Position numbers and translations under genes: made by a program
Assembly: GCF_016917755.1 (NCBI RefSeq)
Contig: NZ_CP070326.1
Location: 3,472,001 to 3,536,000, forward strand
Reading direction: 5' to 3'
DNA: 64,000 nucleotides
Source of the DNA: Streptomyces noursei
GTDB lineage: Bacteria; Actinomycetota; Actinomycetes; Streptomycetales; Streptomycetaceae
Shown here: piece after piece, positions 54,545 through 62,305 of the stretch
Position numbering within the stretch: the stretch's first letter is position 1
Layout of the letters: every line of letters starts with the position of its first letter
Notes under the pieces: generated by a model
What the model saw: only the letters and a program-made list of their open reading frames with translations
What the model was told of the DNA's origin: nothing
The model's database searches: none

Positions 54545-55546
54545 TCAGCGGGCCGGCGCCTCGCCGCAGGAGCGGCGCGGCACCAACCGGGCGGGCAGCA
54601 GCACGGATGCGGCGGGGCGGCCCTCGATCCGCTCCAGCAGGGTCCGCACGGCGGCCCGCCCGAGGTCGCGGGTGGGCTGGGCGATGGCGGTCAGCGGCGG
54701 GTCGGTGTGCGCGAACCACGGCACGTCGTCGTAGACCACCAGCGCCATGTCGTCGGGGACCCGCAGGCCGCGGGCGCGGAGTTCGTCCATCGCGCCGAGC
54801 GCCATCAGGTTGTCGGTGGCCAGCACGGCGTCCGGCGGTTCGGGGAGGTCCAGGAAGTCGCTCATCATCCGGCGTCCGCCGCTGGGTTGGAGGTCGGGGG
54901 TGGCGCCGACCCGCTCGTCGGGGAGCGCGATGCCGTGGCCGGCCAGGGCGTCGCGGAAGAGTTCCAGGCGTTCGTCGCCGGTGGGGGTGCCGGCCGGGGC
55001 GACGATGATCGCGGGGCGGCGGCGGCCGAGCGCGGCGAGGTGGGCGGCGAGGTCGGTGAGCGCGGTCCGGCCGTCGGCGCGGACGCACGGCGCGTCGATG
55101 CCGGGGACGGCGCGGTCCAGCAGGACGAGCGGGGTGCCGGAAGCGACCACCTCGCGGAGCATCGCCGAGCCGGTACCGGCCGAGCTGACCAGCAGACCGT
55201 CGATCCGGCGGTCGAGCAGGGTGCGGATGTAGTCGTCCTGCTGGGCGGGGCGTTCGCCGGCGTTGCCGATGACGAGGCTGTAGCCGAGGCCGCGGGCGGC
55301 GTCCTCGACGGCGTCGGCCAGCTCGGTGAAGAACGGGTTGGTGAGGTCGCTGATCACCAGGCCGAGTGCGCCGGTCCGGGCGGTGCGCAGGGCGCGGGCG
55401 ACGCTGTTGGGGCGGTAGCCCAGTTCCCGTACGGCGGCGAGGACCCGTTCGCGGGTCTCGGCGACCGGGCTGTTGCCGTTGAGGACCCGGGAGACGGTGG
55501 CGACGGAGACCCCCGCCCGCTCCGCCACATCCTTGATGTTCGCCAT
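54545..55546 (-). CDS. LacI-family repressor of the ribose-type operon
   Basis: 333 residues. The N-terminal HTH and hinge are IKDVAERAGVSVATVSRVLNG and YRPNSVARALRT. The effector domain is a type I binding fold (LVISDLTNPFFTEL, VLATDNLMALGAMDEL, VVYDDVPWFAH). It is the first gene on the minus strand, 149 bp before rbsA, and has paired operator-like sites upstream. I infer it represses itself and the rbs genes until the sugar is present. Confidence 0.92.
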   Translation of the reverse strand: MANIKDVAERAGVSVATVSRVLNGNSPVAETRERVLAAVRELGYRPNSVARALRTARTGALGLVISDLTNPFFTELADAVEDAARGLGYSLVIGNAGERPAQQDDYIRTLLDRRIDGLLVSSAGTGSAMLREVVASGTPLVLLDRAVPGIDAPCVRADGRTALTDLAAHLAALGRRRPAIIVAPAGTPTGDERLELFRDALAGHGIALPDERVGATPDLQPSGGRRMMSDFLDLPEPPDAVLATDNLMALGAMDELRARGLRVPDDMALVVYDDVPWFAHTDPPLTAIAQPTRDLGRAAVRTLLERIEGRPAASVLLPARLVPRRSCGEAPAR

Positions 55547-55570
55547 GGCTCCGTTGCCACCCTGCCTCGT

Positions 55571-55614
55571 GTAATCGATTACGTGTGCCGCGCGAGGGCT
55601 ACGAAATCGATTAC
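55571..55614 (-). promoter_or_regulatory. Paired LacI-type operators
   Basis: GTAATCGATTAC (55571-55582) is a perfect palindrome, and a second site, GAAATCGATTAC, follows at 55603-55614. Both share AATCGATT, with centres 32 bp apart, about three helical turns on the same face. They lie 25-70 bp upstream of the lacI start, so the repressor probably binds them cooperatively. Confidence 0.82.
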
Positions 55615-55800
55615 ACGGGTGATGCGTCAAGACTCCGCGCACGAATGTTGCCTGCGTCACAGCGGGCGCCGGGCGGGACCGCTGCCGGTGGCGCGGGAAC
55701 GGAGGAGGGCCGCACCCCGGGGTGGGATGCAGCCCTCGGCTGCCCGGTGCCGGGCGCGGCCCGTCAGGCCGCCCCGGCTCCTTCGGCCGTCCCGGCCGGG

Positions 55801-56229
55801 TCAGACGACGGTCAGCGTGACCTCGATGTTGCCGCGGGTGGCGTGGGAGTACGGGCACACCTGGTGCGCCTTCTCCACGAGCTCCTTGGCGGTGGCCGCG
55901 TCGACGGTGGGGATCGACGCGATGATCTCGACCGCGAGGCCGAAGGCGCCGTCCGGGGTCTTGCCGATGCCGACCTTGGCGGTCACCCGGGAGCCGGTGA
56001 CGTCGGCGTTCTCCCGGCGGGCGACGACGCTGAGCGCGCCCTGGAAGCAGGCGCTGTAACCCGCCGCGAAGAGCTGCTCCGGGTTGGTGCCGGCGCCGCT
56101 GCCGCCCTGCTCCTTGGGCGGGTTGACGACGACGTCGAGCTTGCCGTCGTCGCTGGCGACGCGGCCGTCGCGGCCGTTCTCGGCGGTGGCGACGGCGGTG
56201 TAGACGACGTCGACGGTCTGGATGGACAT
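55801..56229 (-). CDS. ohr: Organic hydroperoxide resistance protein
   Basis: 142 residues; AGGAGGATTC precedes the ATG. Both reactive cysteines are present: Cys61 in AAGYSACFQGAL and Cys125 in HQVCPYSHATRGN. The conserved Arg20 (ENGRDGRV) and Glu51 (NPEQL) complete the active site. Ohr reduces organic and fatty-acid hydroperoxides using lipoylated proteins. No OhrR repressor is adjacent; the nearby MarR gene (58042) is divergent from another gene. Confidence 0.95.
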   Translation of the reverse strand: MSIQTVDVVYTAVATAENGRDGRVASDDGKLDVVVNPPKEQGGSGAGTNPEQLFAAGYSACFQGALSVVARRENADVTGSRVTAKVGIGKTPDGAFGLAVEIIASIPTVDAATAKELVEKAHQVCPYSHATRGNIEVTLTVV

Positions 56230-56327
56230 ACCGAATCCTCCTGTGGTTCGCCGCGACTCGCGCCCACGCATCGCGACGGCTTGCCGCCGAGCCTAACGGG
56301 CCGGGGCACGAGGGCGGGAGGCGAGTC

Positions 56328-56792
56328 TCACACTGCGGAGCCCTCCGTCGCGGCGACCGGGCCGGACGGAGCCCGGGTGGGAACGGCGCCGGCCGCCCGG
56401 AGCAGGGCGACCGTTTCCGGGTGCGGACCGGCCAGCGCCCAGTCCAGCGGCGCGAGGCCCGTGCCGTGGTCCTCCCGGAGCCGGGGATCGGCGCCGTGCG
56501 CGAGGAGGTCGCGCACCGCCGCCGCATGGCCCCAGCAGGACGCGGCGCACAGCGGCGTGCCCTCGCCGCCGTGTCCACTCTCGGCGTCGGGCGGCGCACC
56601 CGCCGCCAGCAGCACACGGACCGTGTCGGCGGCACCGTGCACGGACGCCGCGTACAGCGGGGTGGTGCCGTCGGCGTCGGCCGCCGCCGGATCGGCTCCG
56701 ACCCGCAGCAGCGCCGCCACCTGGGCGGCCCCGCGCAACGCCGCTGCCGCGACAAGGCGGTTGGCGAGCTTCTTGCGCTCCCGGTTGTTCAT
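56328..56792 (-). CDS. Ankyrin repeat protein
   Basis: 154 residues. About four ankyrin repeats are visible, with consensus pieces DGTTPLYAASVHG, VRVLLAAGA, GTPLCAASCWGHAAAVRDLLAHGADP and APLDWALAG. A basic helix (RERKKLANRL) caps the N-terminus. There is no signal peptide. TAGCGT on the coding strand (56800-56805) is seven bases before the ATG, suggesting leaderless transcription. Partner unknown; in some streptomycetes small ankyrin proteins sit beside catalases or peroxide genes, and Ohr is the next gene downstream here. Confidence 0.88.
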   Translation of the reverse strand: MNNRERKKLANRLVAAAALRGAAQVAALLRVGADPAAADADGTTPLYAASVHGAADTVRVLLAAGAPPDAESGHGGEGTPLCAASCWGHAAAVRDLLAHGADPRLREDHGTGLAPLDWALAGPHPETVALLRAAGAVPTRAPSGPVAATEGSAV

Positions 56793-56847
56793 GGGCACGA
56801 CGCTACGACCACGGACCGGCGGGCGCCCGTGGGGGCGGGGCGGTCCA

Positions 56848-56877
56848 CCGGGCACCAGACCGGGGCCCGGTGCCCGG
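56848..56877 (-). terminator. Possible terminator after NADP oxidoreductase gene
   Basis: CCGGGCACC (56848-56856) pairs with GGTGCCCGG (56869-56877) around a 12-base loop, 54 bp past the stop codon at 56931 on the minus strand. Confidence 0.45.
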
Positions 56878-56930
56878 GGTCCGACCGCGGACGTACCGGT
56901 CGACGGCCCCGCTCCCCCGCGGTCCGGGCC

Positions 56931-57953
56931 TCAGTCCGCCAGGCTCACGATCATCTTCCCGGTGTTGGCGCCGCGGAGCATGCCGAGGAACGCCTCGACG
57001 CCGTTCTCGATGCCCGAGACCTTGGTCTCGGAGTACTTCAGCTCACCGGAACGGATCCAGCCGGAGACCTCCTCGACGAACTGCGGCTGGAGCGCCTGGT
57101 GGTCGCTCACCAGCAGGCCCTCCAGCCGGAGGCGCTTGCCGATCACCAGGGCCAGATTGCGCGGGGCGGGGCTCGGCTCGGTGGCGTTGTACATCGAGAT
57201 CATGCCGCAAATGGCCGCCCGGCCATGGACGTTGAGCACGCTGATGGCGGCTTCGAGGTGGTCGCCGCCGACGTTGTCGAAGTAGACGTCGATGCCGTCG
57301 GGGGCGGCGGCCTTGAGCTGCTCGGTGACGTCGCCGTTCTTGTAGTTGAAGGCGGCGTCGAAGCCGTACTCCTCGGTGAGCAGGCGGACCTTCTCGTCGG
57401 AGCCGGCGGAGCCGATGACCCGGGAGGCGCCCTTGAGGCGGGCGATCTGCCCGACCTGGCTGCCCACCGCGCCGGCCGCGCCGGAGACGAAGACGGCGTC
57501 GCCCTCCTTGAACCCGGCGACCGCCAGCAGGCCCGCGTACGCGGTCAGGCCCGGCATGCCGAGGACGCCGAGGTAGGCGGTGAGCGGGGCGAGCGAGGCG
57601 TCCACCTTGGCGACCCGGTCGGCGCCGAGGACGGCGTGCGAGCGCCAGCCGAGGCCGTGCAGGACGTGGTCGCCGACGGCGAAGCCCTCGGCGCGCGAGG
57701 CGAGGACCTCGCCGACCGCGCCGCCGTCCATCGGCTGATCCAGCTGGAAGGGCGGGACGTAGGACTTCACGTCGTTCATCCGACCGCGCATGTACGGGTC
57801 GACGGAGAAGTGGAGGTTCTTGACGAGGATCTGGCCGTCGGCGAGCTCGGGCAGCGCGGCCTCGCGCAGCGCGAAGTCGTCGGGGGTGGGCCAGCCCTGC
57901 GGGCGGGCGACGAGGTGCCATTCGCGACTGGTCGTCGGCAGCGGTGCGGACAT
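56931..57953 (-). CDS. NADP-dependent oxidoreductase, CurA/PTGR-like MDR family
   Basis: 340 residues; GGAGG precedes the ATG. It lacks the zinc ligands of alcohol dehydrogenases. Features are HFSVDPYMRGRM, the nucleotide motif FVSGAAGAVGSQVGQIARLKG (A-A-G-x-V-G-S), YFDNVGGDHLEAAI and AICGMISMYN. This is the leukotriene B4 12-hydroxydehydrogenase/curcumin reductase group, which reduces the double bond of enones. It is divergent from a MarR regulator, with a perfect dyad 18 bp from its start, so the regulator probably senses a reactive enone or related compound. Confidence 0.93.
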   Translation of the reverse strand: MSAPLPTTSREWHLVARPQGWPTPDDFALREAALPELADGQILVKNLHFSVDPYMRGRMNDVKSYVPPFQLDQPMDGGAVGEVLASRAEGFAVGDHVLHGLGWRSHAVLGADRVAKVDASLAPLTAYLGVLGMPGLTAYAGLLAVAGFKEGDAVFVSGAAGAVGSQVGQIARLKGASRVIGSAGSDEKVRLLTEEYGFDAAFNYKNGDVTEQLKAAAPDGIDVYFDNVGGDHLEAAISVLNVHGRAAICGMISMYNATEPSPAPRNLALVIGKRLRLEGLLVSDHQALQPQFVEEVSGWIRSGELKYSETKVSGIENGVEAFLGMLRGANTGKMIVSLAD

Positions 57954-57970
57954 GAGCGTGAACCTCCAAA

Positions 57971-57989
57971 TGTTTCAGTTACTGAAACA
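57971..57989. promoter_or_regulatory. MarR operator
   Basis: TGTTTCAG-TTA-CTGAAACA is a perfect 8-bp-arm dyad. It lies 18 bp before the oxidoreductase start and 53 bp before the MarR start, in an unusually AT-rich intergenic region. It is the likely binding site of the divergent MarR protein. Confidence 0.85.
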
Positions 57990-58041
57990 ATAATGAGCCT
58001 GAATATTTCATGCTGTCAAGTAATTGGGTATCCTGGTGTGT

Positions 58042-58530
58042 ATGACAGCGCGCCCAGACCCTCTGACCGTCGAGGTGGTCGACCTCATCGGCACCGTCGT
58101 CGCCCGCTACCACGAGGAGTACGAGCGCGCCGCGGCCGAGCACTCCCTCACGGGCGCCCAGGCCCGGCTGCTGCGCCTGCTGGCGATGGAGCCGATGCCG
58201 ATGCGCAAGCTCGCGCAGTGCCTGAAGTGCGAGCCGTCCAACGTCACCGGCATCGTGGACCGCCTGGAGTCCCGCGGCCTGGTGGAGCGCCGCCCCGACC
58301 CGGCCGACCGCCGGGTCAAGCTGGCCGTCCCCACCGACGAGGGCCGGGCGACGGCCGACCGGCTGCGCACGTCGCTGGACTTCGCCCGCCAGCCGCTCGG
58401 CCGGTTGACGGTCGCCGAGCGCACCCTGCTCAAGCAGCTGCTCCAGCGGATGCTGGGTGTCGAACCGGAGGTGCCGGAGGCGCCCGGGACGGGCCGGGAA
58501 GCCGGGGAGCGCCGCCGAAGCGAGGGCTGA
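58042..58530 (+). CDS. MarR-family regulator divergent from oxidoreductase
   Basis: 162 residues. The winged helix spans about 40-105: LTGAQARLLRLL, MRKLAQCLKCEPSNVTGIVDRLESRGLVER and the wing DPADRRVKLAVPT. A single Cys pair region (QCLKC, residues about 60-63) lies at the DNA-binding helix and could allow redox or electrophile sensing. TATCCT (58029-58034) is seven bases from the ATG and there is no ribosome site, so the mRNA is probably leaderless. It likely represses itself and the divergent reductase. Confidence 0.92.
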   Translation: MTARPDPLTVEVVDLIGTVVARYHEEYERAAAEHSLTGAQARLLRLLAMEPMPMRKLAQCLKCEPSNVTGIVDRLESRGLVERRPDPADRRVKLAVPTDEGRATADRLRTSLDFARQPLGRLTVAERTLLKQLLQRMLGVEPEVPEAPGTGREAGERRRSEG

Positions 58531-58690
58531 GGAGCGGGCAGGGGCCGAGGGGCGGGCAGGGCCGGGGGAACGGGCCGGCGGAGTGCGCGCGGCACCGGCC
58601 GGCGCCCACGGCAGGTGACCGAATTGGCCCAGGCGCAGCACGGCCGAGTGTCCCAGATGGCCGGGCCGGTGACGCCTTAACCTGGTCGGC

Positions 58691-59314
58691 ATGACGCACC
58701 AGAACCCCAGCCGCCCCACCGTCGACTTCTACTTCGACCCCATCTGCCCGTTCGCCTGGATCACCTCCCGCTGGATCCTGGAGGTGGAGAGCCTCCGGGA
58801 CATCGATCTGCGGTTCCGGGTGATGAGCCTGTCCGTGCTCAACGAGGGCCGCGAGGACCTCCCCGAGAAGTACCGCGAACTACTGGACGCCGGCTGGGGC
58901 CCGGTGCGGGTGTGCATCGCCGCCGCCCAGGAGCACGGGGAAGAGGTGCTGCGCGACCTGTACACCGCGCTCGGCACCCGGATCCACAAGGAGGGCCGGG
59001 AGGACACCGCGGCCGTCATCGAGGAGGCGCTCGCCGAGGTCGGGCTGCCCACCGAGCTGGCCCGCGCCGCCGAGCAGGACACCTACGACGACGCGCTGCG
59101 CAAGAGCCACCACGAGGGCATGGACCCGGTCGGCGAGGACGTCGGCACGCCCACCATCCACATCGACGGGGTGGCGTTCTTCGGCCCCGTCCTGATGGCG
59201 ATCCCCCGGGGCGAGGACGCGGTGCGGATCTTCGACGGGGTCCGCCTGCTCGCCGGCTACGACCGGTTCTTCGAGCTCAAGCGGACCCGTACCGGGGAAT
59301 TCGACTTCAGCTGA
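58691..59314 (+). CDS. DsbA-fold protein similar to mycothiol-linked nitroreductase Rv2466c
   Basis: 207 residues. It follows the M. tuberculosis Rv2466c pattern throughout: [50 protein letters not shown] then [16 protein letters not shown], and the end [12 protein letters not shown]. Rv2466c is a thioredoxin-fold oxidoreductase that uses mycothiol and has a CPWC active site. Here the site is Cys19-Pro-Phe-Ala22, so the second cysteine is missing and a monothiol mechanism is implied. TAACCT (58678-58683) lies seven bases before the ATG, suggesting a leaderless mRNA. It ends two bases from the convergent MFS stop. Confidence 0.9.
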   Translation: MTHQNPSRPTVDFYFDPICPFAWITSRWILEVESLRDIDLRFRVMSLSVLNEGREDLPEKYRELLDAGWGPVRVCIAAAQEHGEEVLRDLYTALGTRIHKEGREDTAAVIEEALAEVGLPTELARAAEQDTYDDALRKSHHEGMDPVGEDVGTPTIHIDGVAFFGPVLMAIPRGEDAVRIFDGVRLLAGYDRFFELKRTRTGEFDFS

Positions 59315-59316
59315 CG

Positions 59317-60933
59317 TCAGTTGACGGCGGCGGGTGCGGCGGCCTCACGGGCGCCGTCCGCCGCCGCGCCCGCCCTACCACCCTCGTCCGTCGGCGTGCG
59401 CAGGCCGCGCAGCAGCACCACCGCCAGGACCGCGGCCGCGGCCATCACGCCCGCGGCGCACAGGGCGGCGGCGTGCAGCCCGTGCATGAAGGCGTCCCGG
59501 GCGGCGGACACCAGGGCGTGGCCGACCCGGTCCGGCAGGTGGGCGGCGACCTGAAGGGCACCGGCCAGAGTCTCGTGCGCCGCGCCGGCGGCCCCCTTCG
59601 GGAGGCCGGCGAGCAGCGCGCCCTCGATGTCGTCCCCGTAGACCGCGCTCCCGATGGTGCCGAGGATCGCCATGCCCAGGGCGCCGCCCAGTTCGGTGCC
59701 CGACTCCAGGACCGCCGAGGCGGAACCGGCGCGCTCGGGCGGGGCGGCGCCGAGGGCCAGTTCGTTGCCGAGTGACATCACCGCCACCAGGCCGCTGGCG
59801 TAGACCGCGGCGCCGCCCAGGACGGACCACAGCGGCGAGGACGCCTCCAGCCGGGACAGCCAGAGGAAGCCGCCGGCCGCGAAGACGAAACCGGCGGCGA
59901 CCAGGTAGGCGCGGTCCAGGCGCCGGGCGAGCGCGGCGGACAGCGGCGCGATCGCGCCGACGGCGAGGGACGGCACCATGTGCCACAGCGCGGCCCGCAA
60001 CGGGCTCATGCCCCGTATGGTCTGGAGGTACTGGGTCAGGAACACGGCACAGCCGACGACCGTGAACATCGCCAGCAGGTTCATCAGGACCGAGCCGCTG
60101 AACCCACGGTGCCGCAGCAGCTCCAGGTCGAGCATCGGATGGCGGGCGGTGCGCTGCCGCAGGACGAAGGCCGCGGCCGCCAGCACGCCGACGACCAGGG
60201 CGGCGACCGGCAGCACAGCCACGCCGTTCCGGGCGATCTCCTTGATGCCGTAGACGACCGGCAGCATCGCCGCCAGGGAGAGCACCGACCCCAGGAGGTC
60301 GAAGCGGCCGGCGGCCGGGTTCCTGAACTCCGGGAGCAGCAGCGGGCCGCAGATCAGCAGCAGCGCCATCGCGGGGGTGTTGACCAGGAAGACCGAGCCC
60401 CACCAGAAGTGCTCCAGCAGCGCCCCGCTGAGCACCGGGCCGATGGCGATGCCGCCGGTCACCGCCGCCGACCAGATGGCGACGGCCTTGCCGCGCTGCC
60501 GCTCGTCGGGGAAGAGGTTGCGGATCATGGCGAGGGTGGACGGCATCAGGGTGGCGCCGCCGACACCGAGCAACGCCCGTGCGGCGATGAGCATTTCGGC
60601 GCTCTGCGCGTATGCGGCCAGGCAGGAGGCGAGGCCGAAGAGCACGGCGCCGGTCAGCAGCAGTCGACGGCGGCCGATGCGGTCGCCGAGCGCTCCCATG
60701 GTGATCAGCAGGCCGGCGAGGACGAAGCCGTAGACGTCGAGGATCCACAGCTGTTGGACGGCGCTGGGCTCCAGTTGGGCGGACAGGAACGGCACGGCGA
60801 AATAGAGGACCGAGACGTCCATCGAGACGAGCAGGCAGGGCAGCAGGAGGACGACCAGGGCGACCCACTCCCGGCGGCCCGCCTTCGGCGCGGGCGCACC
60901 CCGCACCTTGGAGGTATACGCAGTAAACGACAT
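59317..60933 (-). CDS. DHA2-family drug efflux MFS transporter (second copy)
   Basis: 538 residues and about 14 membrane helices. The first helix has VSMDVSVLYFAVPFLS, motif A is GALGDRIGRRRLLL, and motif C lies in AAVTGGIAIGPVLSGALLE. The subgroup resembles SmvA/QacA-like exporters. It is divergent from a GntR-TetR fusion regulator. TACGCT on the coding strand (60941-60946) is seven bases from the ATG. It probably exports cationic or hydrophobic drugs. It is clearly distinct from the DHA2 gene at 22674. Confidence 0.92.
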   Translation of the reverse strand: MSFTAYTSKVRGAPAPKAGRREWVALVVLLLPCLLVSMDVSVLYFAVPFLSAQLEPSAVQQLWILDVYGFVLAGLLITMGALGDRIGRRRLLLTGAVLFGLASCLAAYAQSAEMLIAARALLGVGGATLMPSTLAMIRNLFPDERQRGKAVAIWSAAVTGGIAIGPVLSGALLEHFWWGSVFLVNTPAMALLLICGPLLLPEFRNPAAGRFDLLGSVLSLAAMLPVVYGIKEIARNGVAVLPVAALVVGVLAAAAFVLRQRTARHPMLDLELLRHRGFSGSVLMNLLAMFTVVGCAVFLTQYLQTIRGMSPLRAALWHMVPSLAVGAIAPLSAALARRLDRAYLVAAGFVFAAGGFLWLSRLEASSPLWSVLGGAAVYASGLVAVMSLGNELALGAAPPERAGSASAVLESGTELGGALGMAILGTIGSAVYGDDIEGALLAGLPKGAAGAAHETLAGALQVAAHLPDRVGHALVSAARDAFMHGLHAAALCAAGVMAAAAVLAVVLLRGLRTPTDEGGRAGAAADGAREAAAPAAVN

Positions 60934-61004
60934 GGCGGACAGCGTAGGCACCCGGGGTTTACGGCACAAACACCTTGCGGCACTTGGGGTTTTGGGGTTC
61001 GTCA

Positions 61005-61099
61005 CACTAGTGCACCTCGGTGAGGACAGGGGCGCCCGCGGCGCCGCTGCTACGCTCGACGGCGCGGAAAACCCGGGGAGAACCCCTCGGTGCACTAGT
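61005..61099. promoter_or_regulatory. Inverted pair of ACTAGTGCAC sites between pump and regulator
   Basis: CACTAGTGCACCTCGG (61005-61020) and CCTCGGTGCACTAGT (61085-61099) are inverse copies. Each centres on the palindrome ACTAGT, 88 bp apart. The second lies 15 bp before the GTG of the regulator, overlapping its ribosome-site region; the first lies 72 bp before the pump start. Both are probable binding sites of the GntR-TetR protein, possibly looped together. Confidence 0.7.
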
Positions 61100-61113
61100 A
61101 CGGAGGCCGCCGC

Positions 61114-62127
61114 GTGAACCAGTCCGCACCACCGCCCTACCGACAGATCGCGGACGCCGTGCGGGCCCGCGTCGACGCCGGCGAACTGGCCCCCGGCGAC
61201 CGGGTGCCGTCGACCCGGCGGATCACCCAGGAGTGGGGCGTGGCGATGGCGACCGCCACCAAGGCGCTCGCCGCACTGCGCCAGGAGGGCGTCGTCCGCG
61301 TCGTACCGGGAGTGGGGACGGTGGTCGCCGCACGGGGCAGCCAAGGCAGCGCTCCTGACGGCCGGCCATCCGGGACGGACGCGGCCCCCGGGGACGCGTC
61401 GCGGGGACGGTCCGCGCGGGAGGGCGACGGCGCGCTGACGCGCGAGCGGATCGTCCGGGCCGGGATCGAGGTCGCCGACGGGGAGGGGCTGCGGGCGCTG
61501 TCCATGCGCCGGGTGGCGGCGGAGTTCGGGGTCTCCTCGATGGCGCTCTACCGCCATGTGGGCAGCAAGGACGAGCTGGTGATGCAGATGGCGGACGCCG
61601 CGTTCGCCGAGGTGCGGCTGCCGGAACCGGCGCCGACCGGCTGGCGGGACCGGATGGAGGCGGGCGCCCGACTCCAGTGGGCGCTCTACCGGCGGCACCC
61701 CTGGCTCGCCCAGTATCTGTCGATCAGCCGGCCGCAGCCGATGCCGCGGGCGATGGCGGTCATCGAGTGGACCATGGCGCGGGTCGAGGGGATGGACCCG
61801 ACGACGCTGCTGCACATGTCGGTGACGCTGCTGAACCACGTGCGCGCCACCGCCGCGGTGTTCGAGGACGACCTGGAGGCGGAGCAGCACACCGGGATGG
61901 ACCGGGACCAGTGGATGGCCGCCATGGAACCGGCCTACGAGCGCATCCTGCGATCCGGCGGGTATCCGATGTACGCGGGGGTGGACGGACTGGAATCGGA
62001 CGCGGTGACCCTGGACACCCTCTTCGAGTTCGGGCTCGCGCGGCTGCTGGACGGGATGGGGTTGCTGGTGGAGGGGCGGGCGCGAGGGGCGGCGGGGGGA
62101 GGGCGGGGGCCTGGGGGTGGGGCCTAG
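61114..62127 (+). CDS. GntR-TetR double-HTH fusion regulator
   Basis: 337 residues; GTG start with CGGAGG upstream. Residues 5-75 are a GntR winged helix (YRQIADAVRARVDAGELAPGDRVPSTRRI, then WGVAMATATKALAAL). After a disordered linker (75-105), residues 108-155 are a TetR HTH (RERIVRAGIEVADGEGLRALSMRRVAAEFGVSS, then ALYRHVGSKDEL). The rest is a TetR C-terminal effector domain. Each HTH type normally occurs alone; here one chain has two. It is divergent from a DHA2 pump with paired ACTAGT sites between. I infer a drug-responsive repressor. The last 20 residues are Gly/Arg-rich. Confidence 0.9.
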   Translation: MNQSAPPPYRQIADAVRARVDAGELAPGDRVPSTRRITQEWGVAMATATKALAALRQEGVVRVVPGVGTVVAARGSQGSAPDGRPSGTDAAPGDASRGRSAREGDGALTRERIVRAGIEVADGEGLRALSMRRVAAEFGVSSMALYRHVGSKDELVMQMADAAFAEVRLPEPAPTGWRDRMEAGARLQWALYRRHPWLAQYLSISRPQPMPRAMAVIEWTMARVEGMDPTTLLHMSVTLLNHVRATAAVFEDDLEAEQHTGMDRDQWMAAMEPAYERILRSGGYPMYAGVDGLESDAVTLDTLFEFGLARLLDGMGLLVEGRARGAAGGGRGPGGGA

Positions 62128-62179
62128 GGGGTGGGCGAACACATCCCGTAGGGGATGCGGACGCCCCCTGCGGGGCCAC

Positions 62180-62272
62180 AACGCGGCGCGGCCGGGAGGT
62201 ATTCCGGCGGAACGCGGCGCGGCGGGGCAGTATTCCGGCGGGACGCGGCGGGGGGGGAGGTACGCCGGCAAT
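62180..62272. repeat. Three tandem imperfect 31-bp repeats
   Basis: Units lie at 62180-62210, 62211-62241 and 62242-62272. The first two share AACGCGGCGCGGC and GTATTCCGGCGG; the third is diverged, with a G9 run. They occupy the gap between two convergent genes (ends at 62127 and 62306). No gene is present. They may act as a termination region or may be a simple slippage product. Confidence 0.75.
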
Positions 62273-62305
62273 CCCCCGCCCCCGGCCCCCGCCCCCGGGC
62301 CGCCG

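Noticed and set aside
62180..62272. CRISPR array
   Set aside because: The 31-bp units are directly adjacent without spacers, and no cas genes are present.
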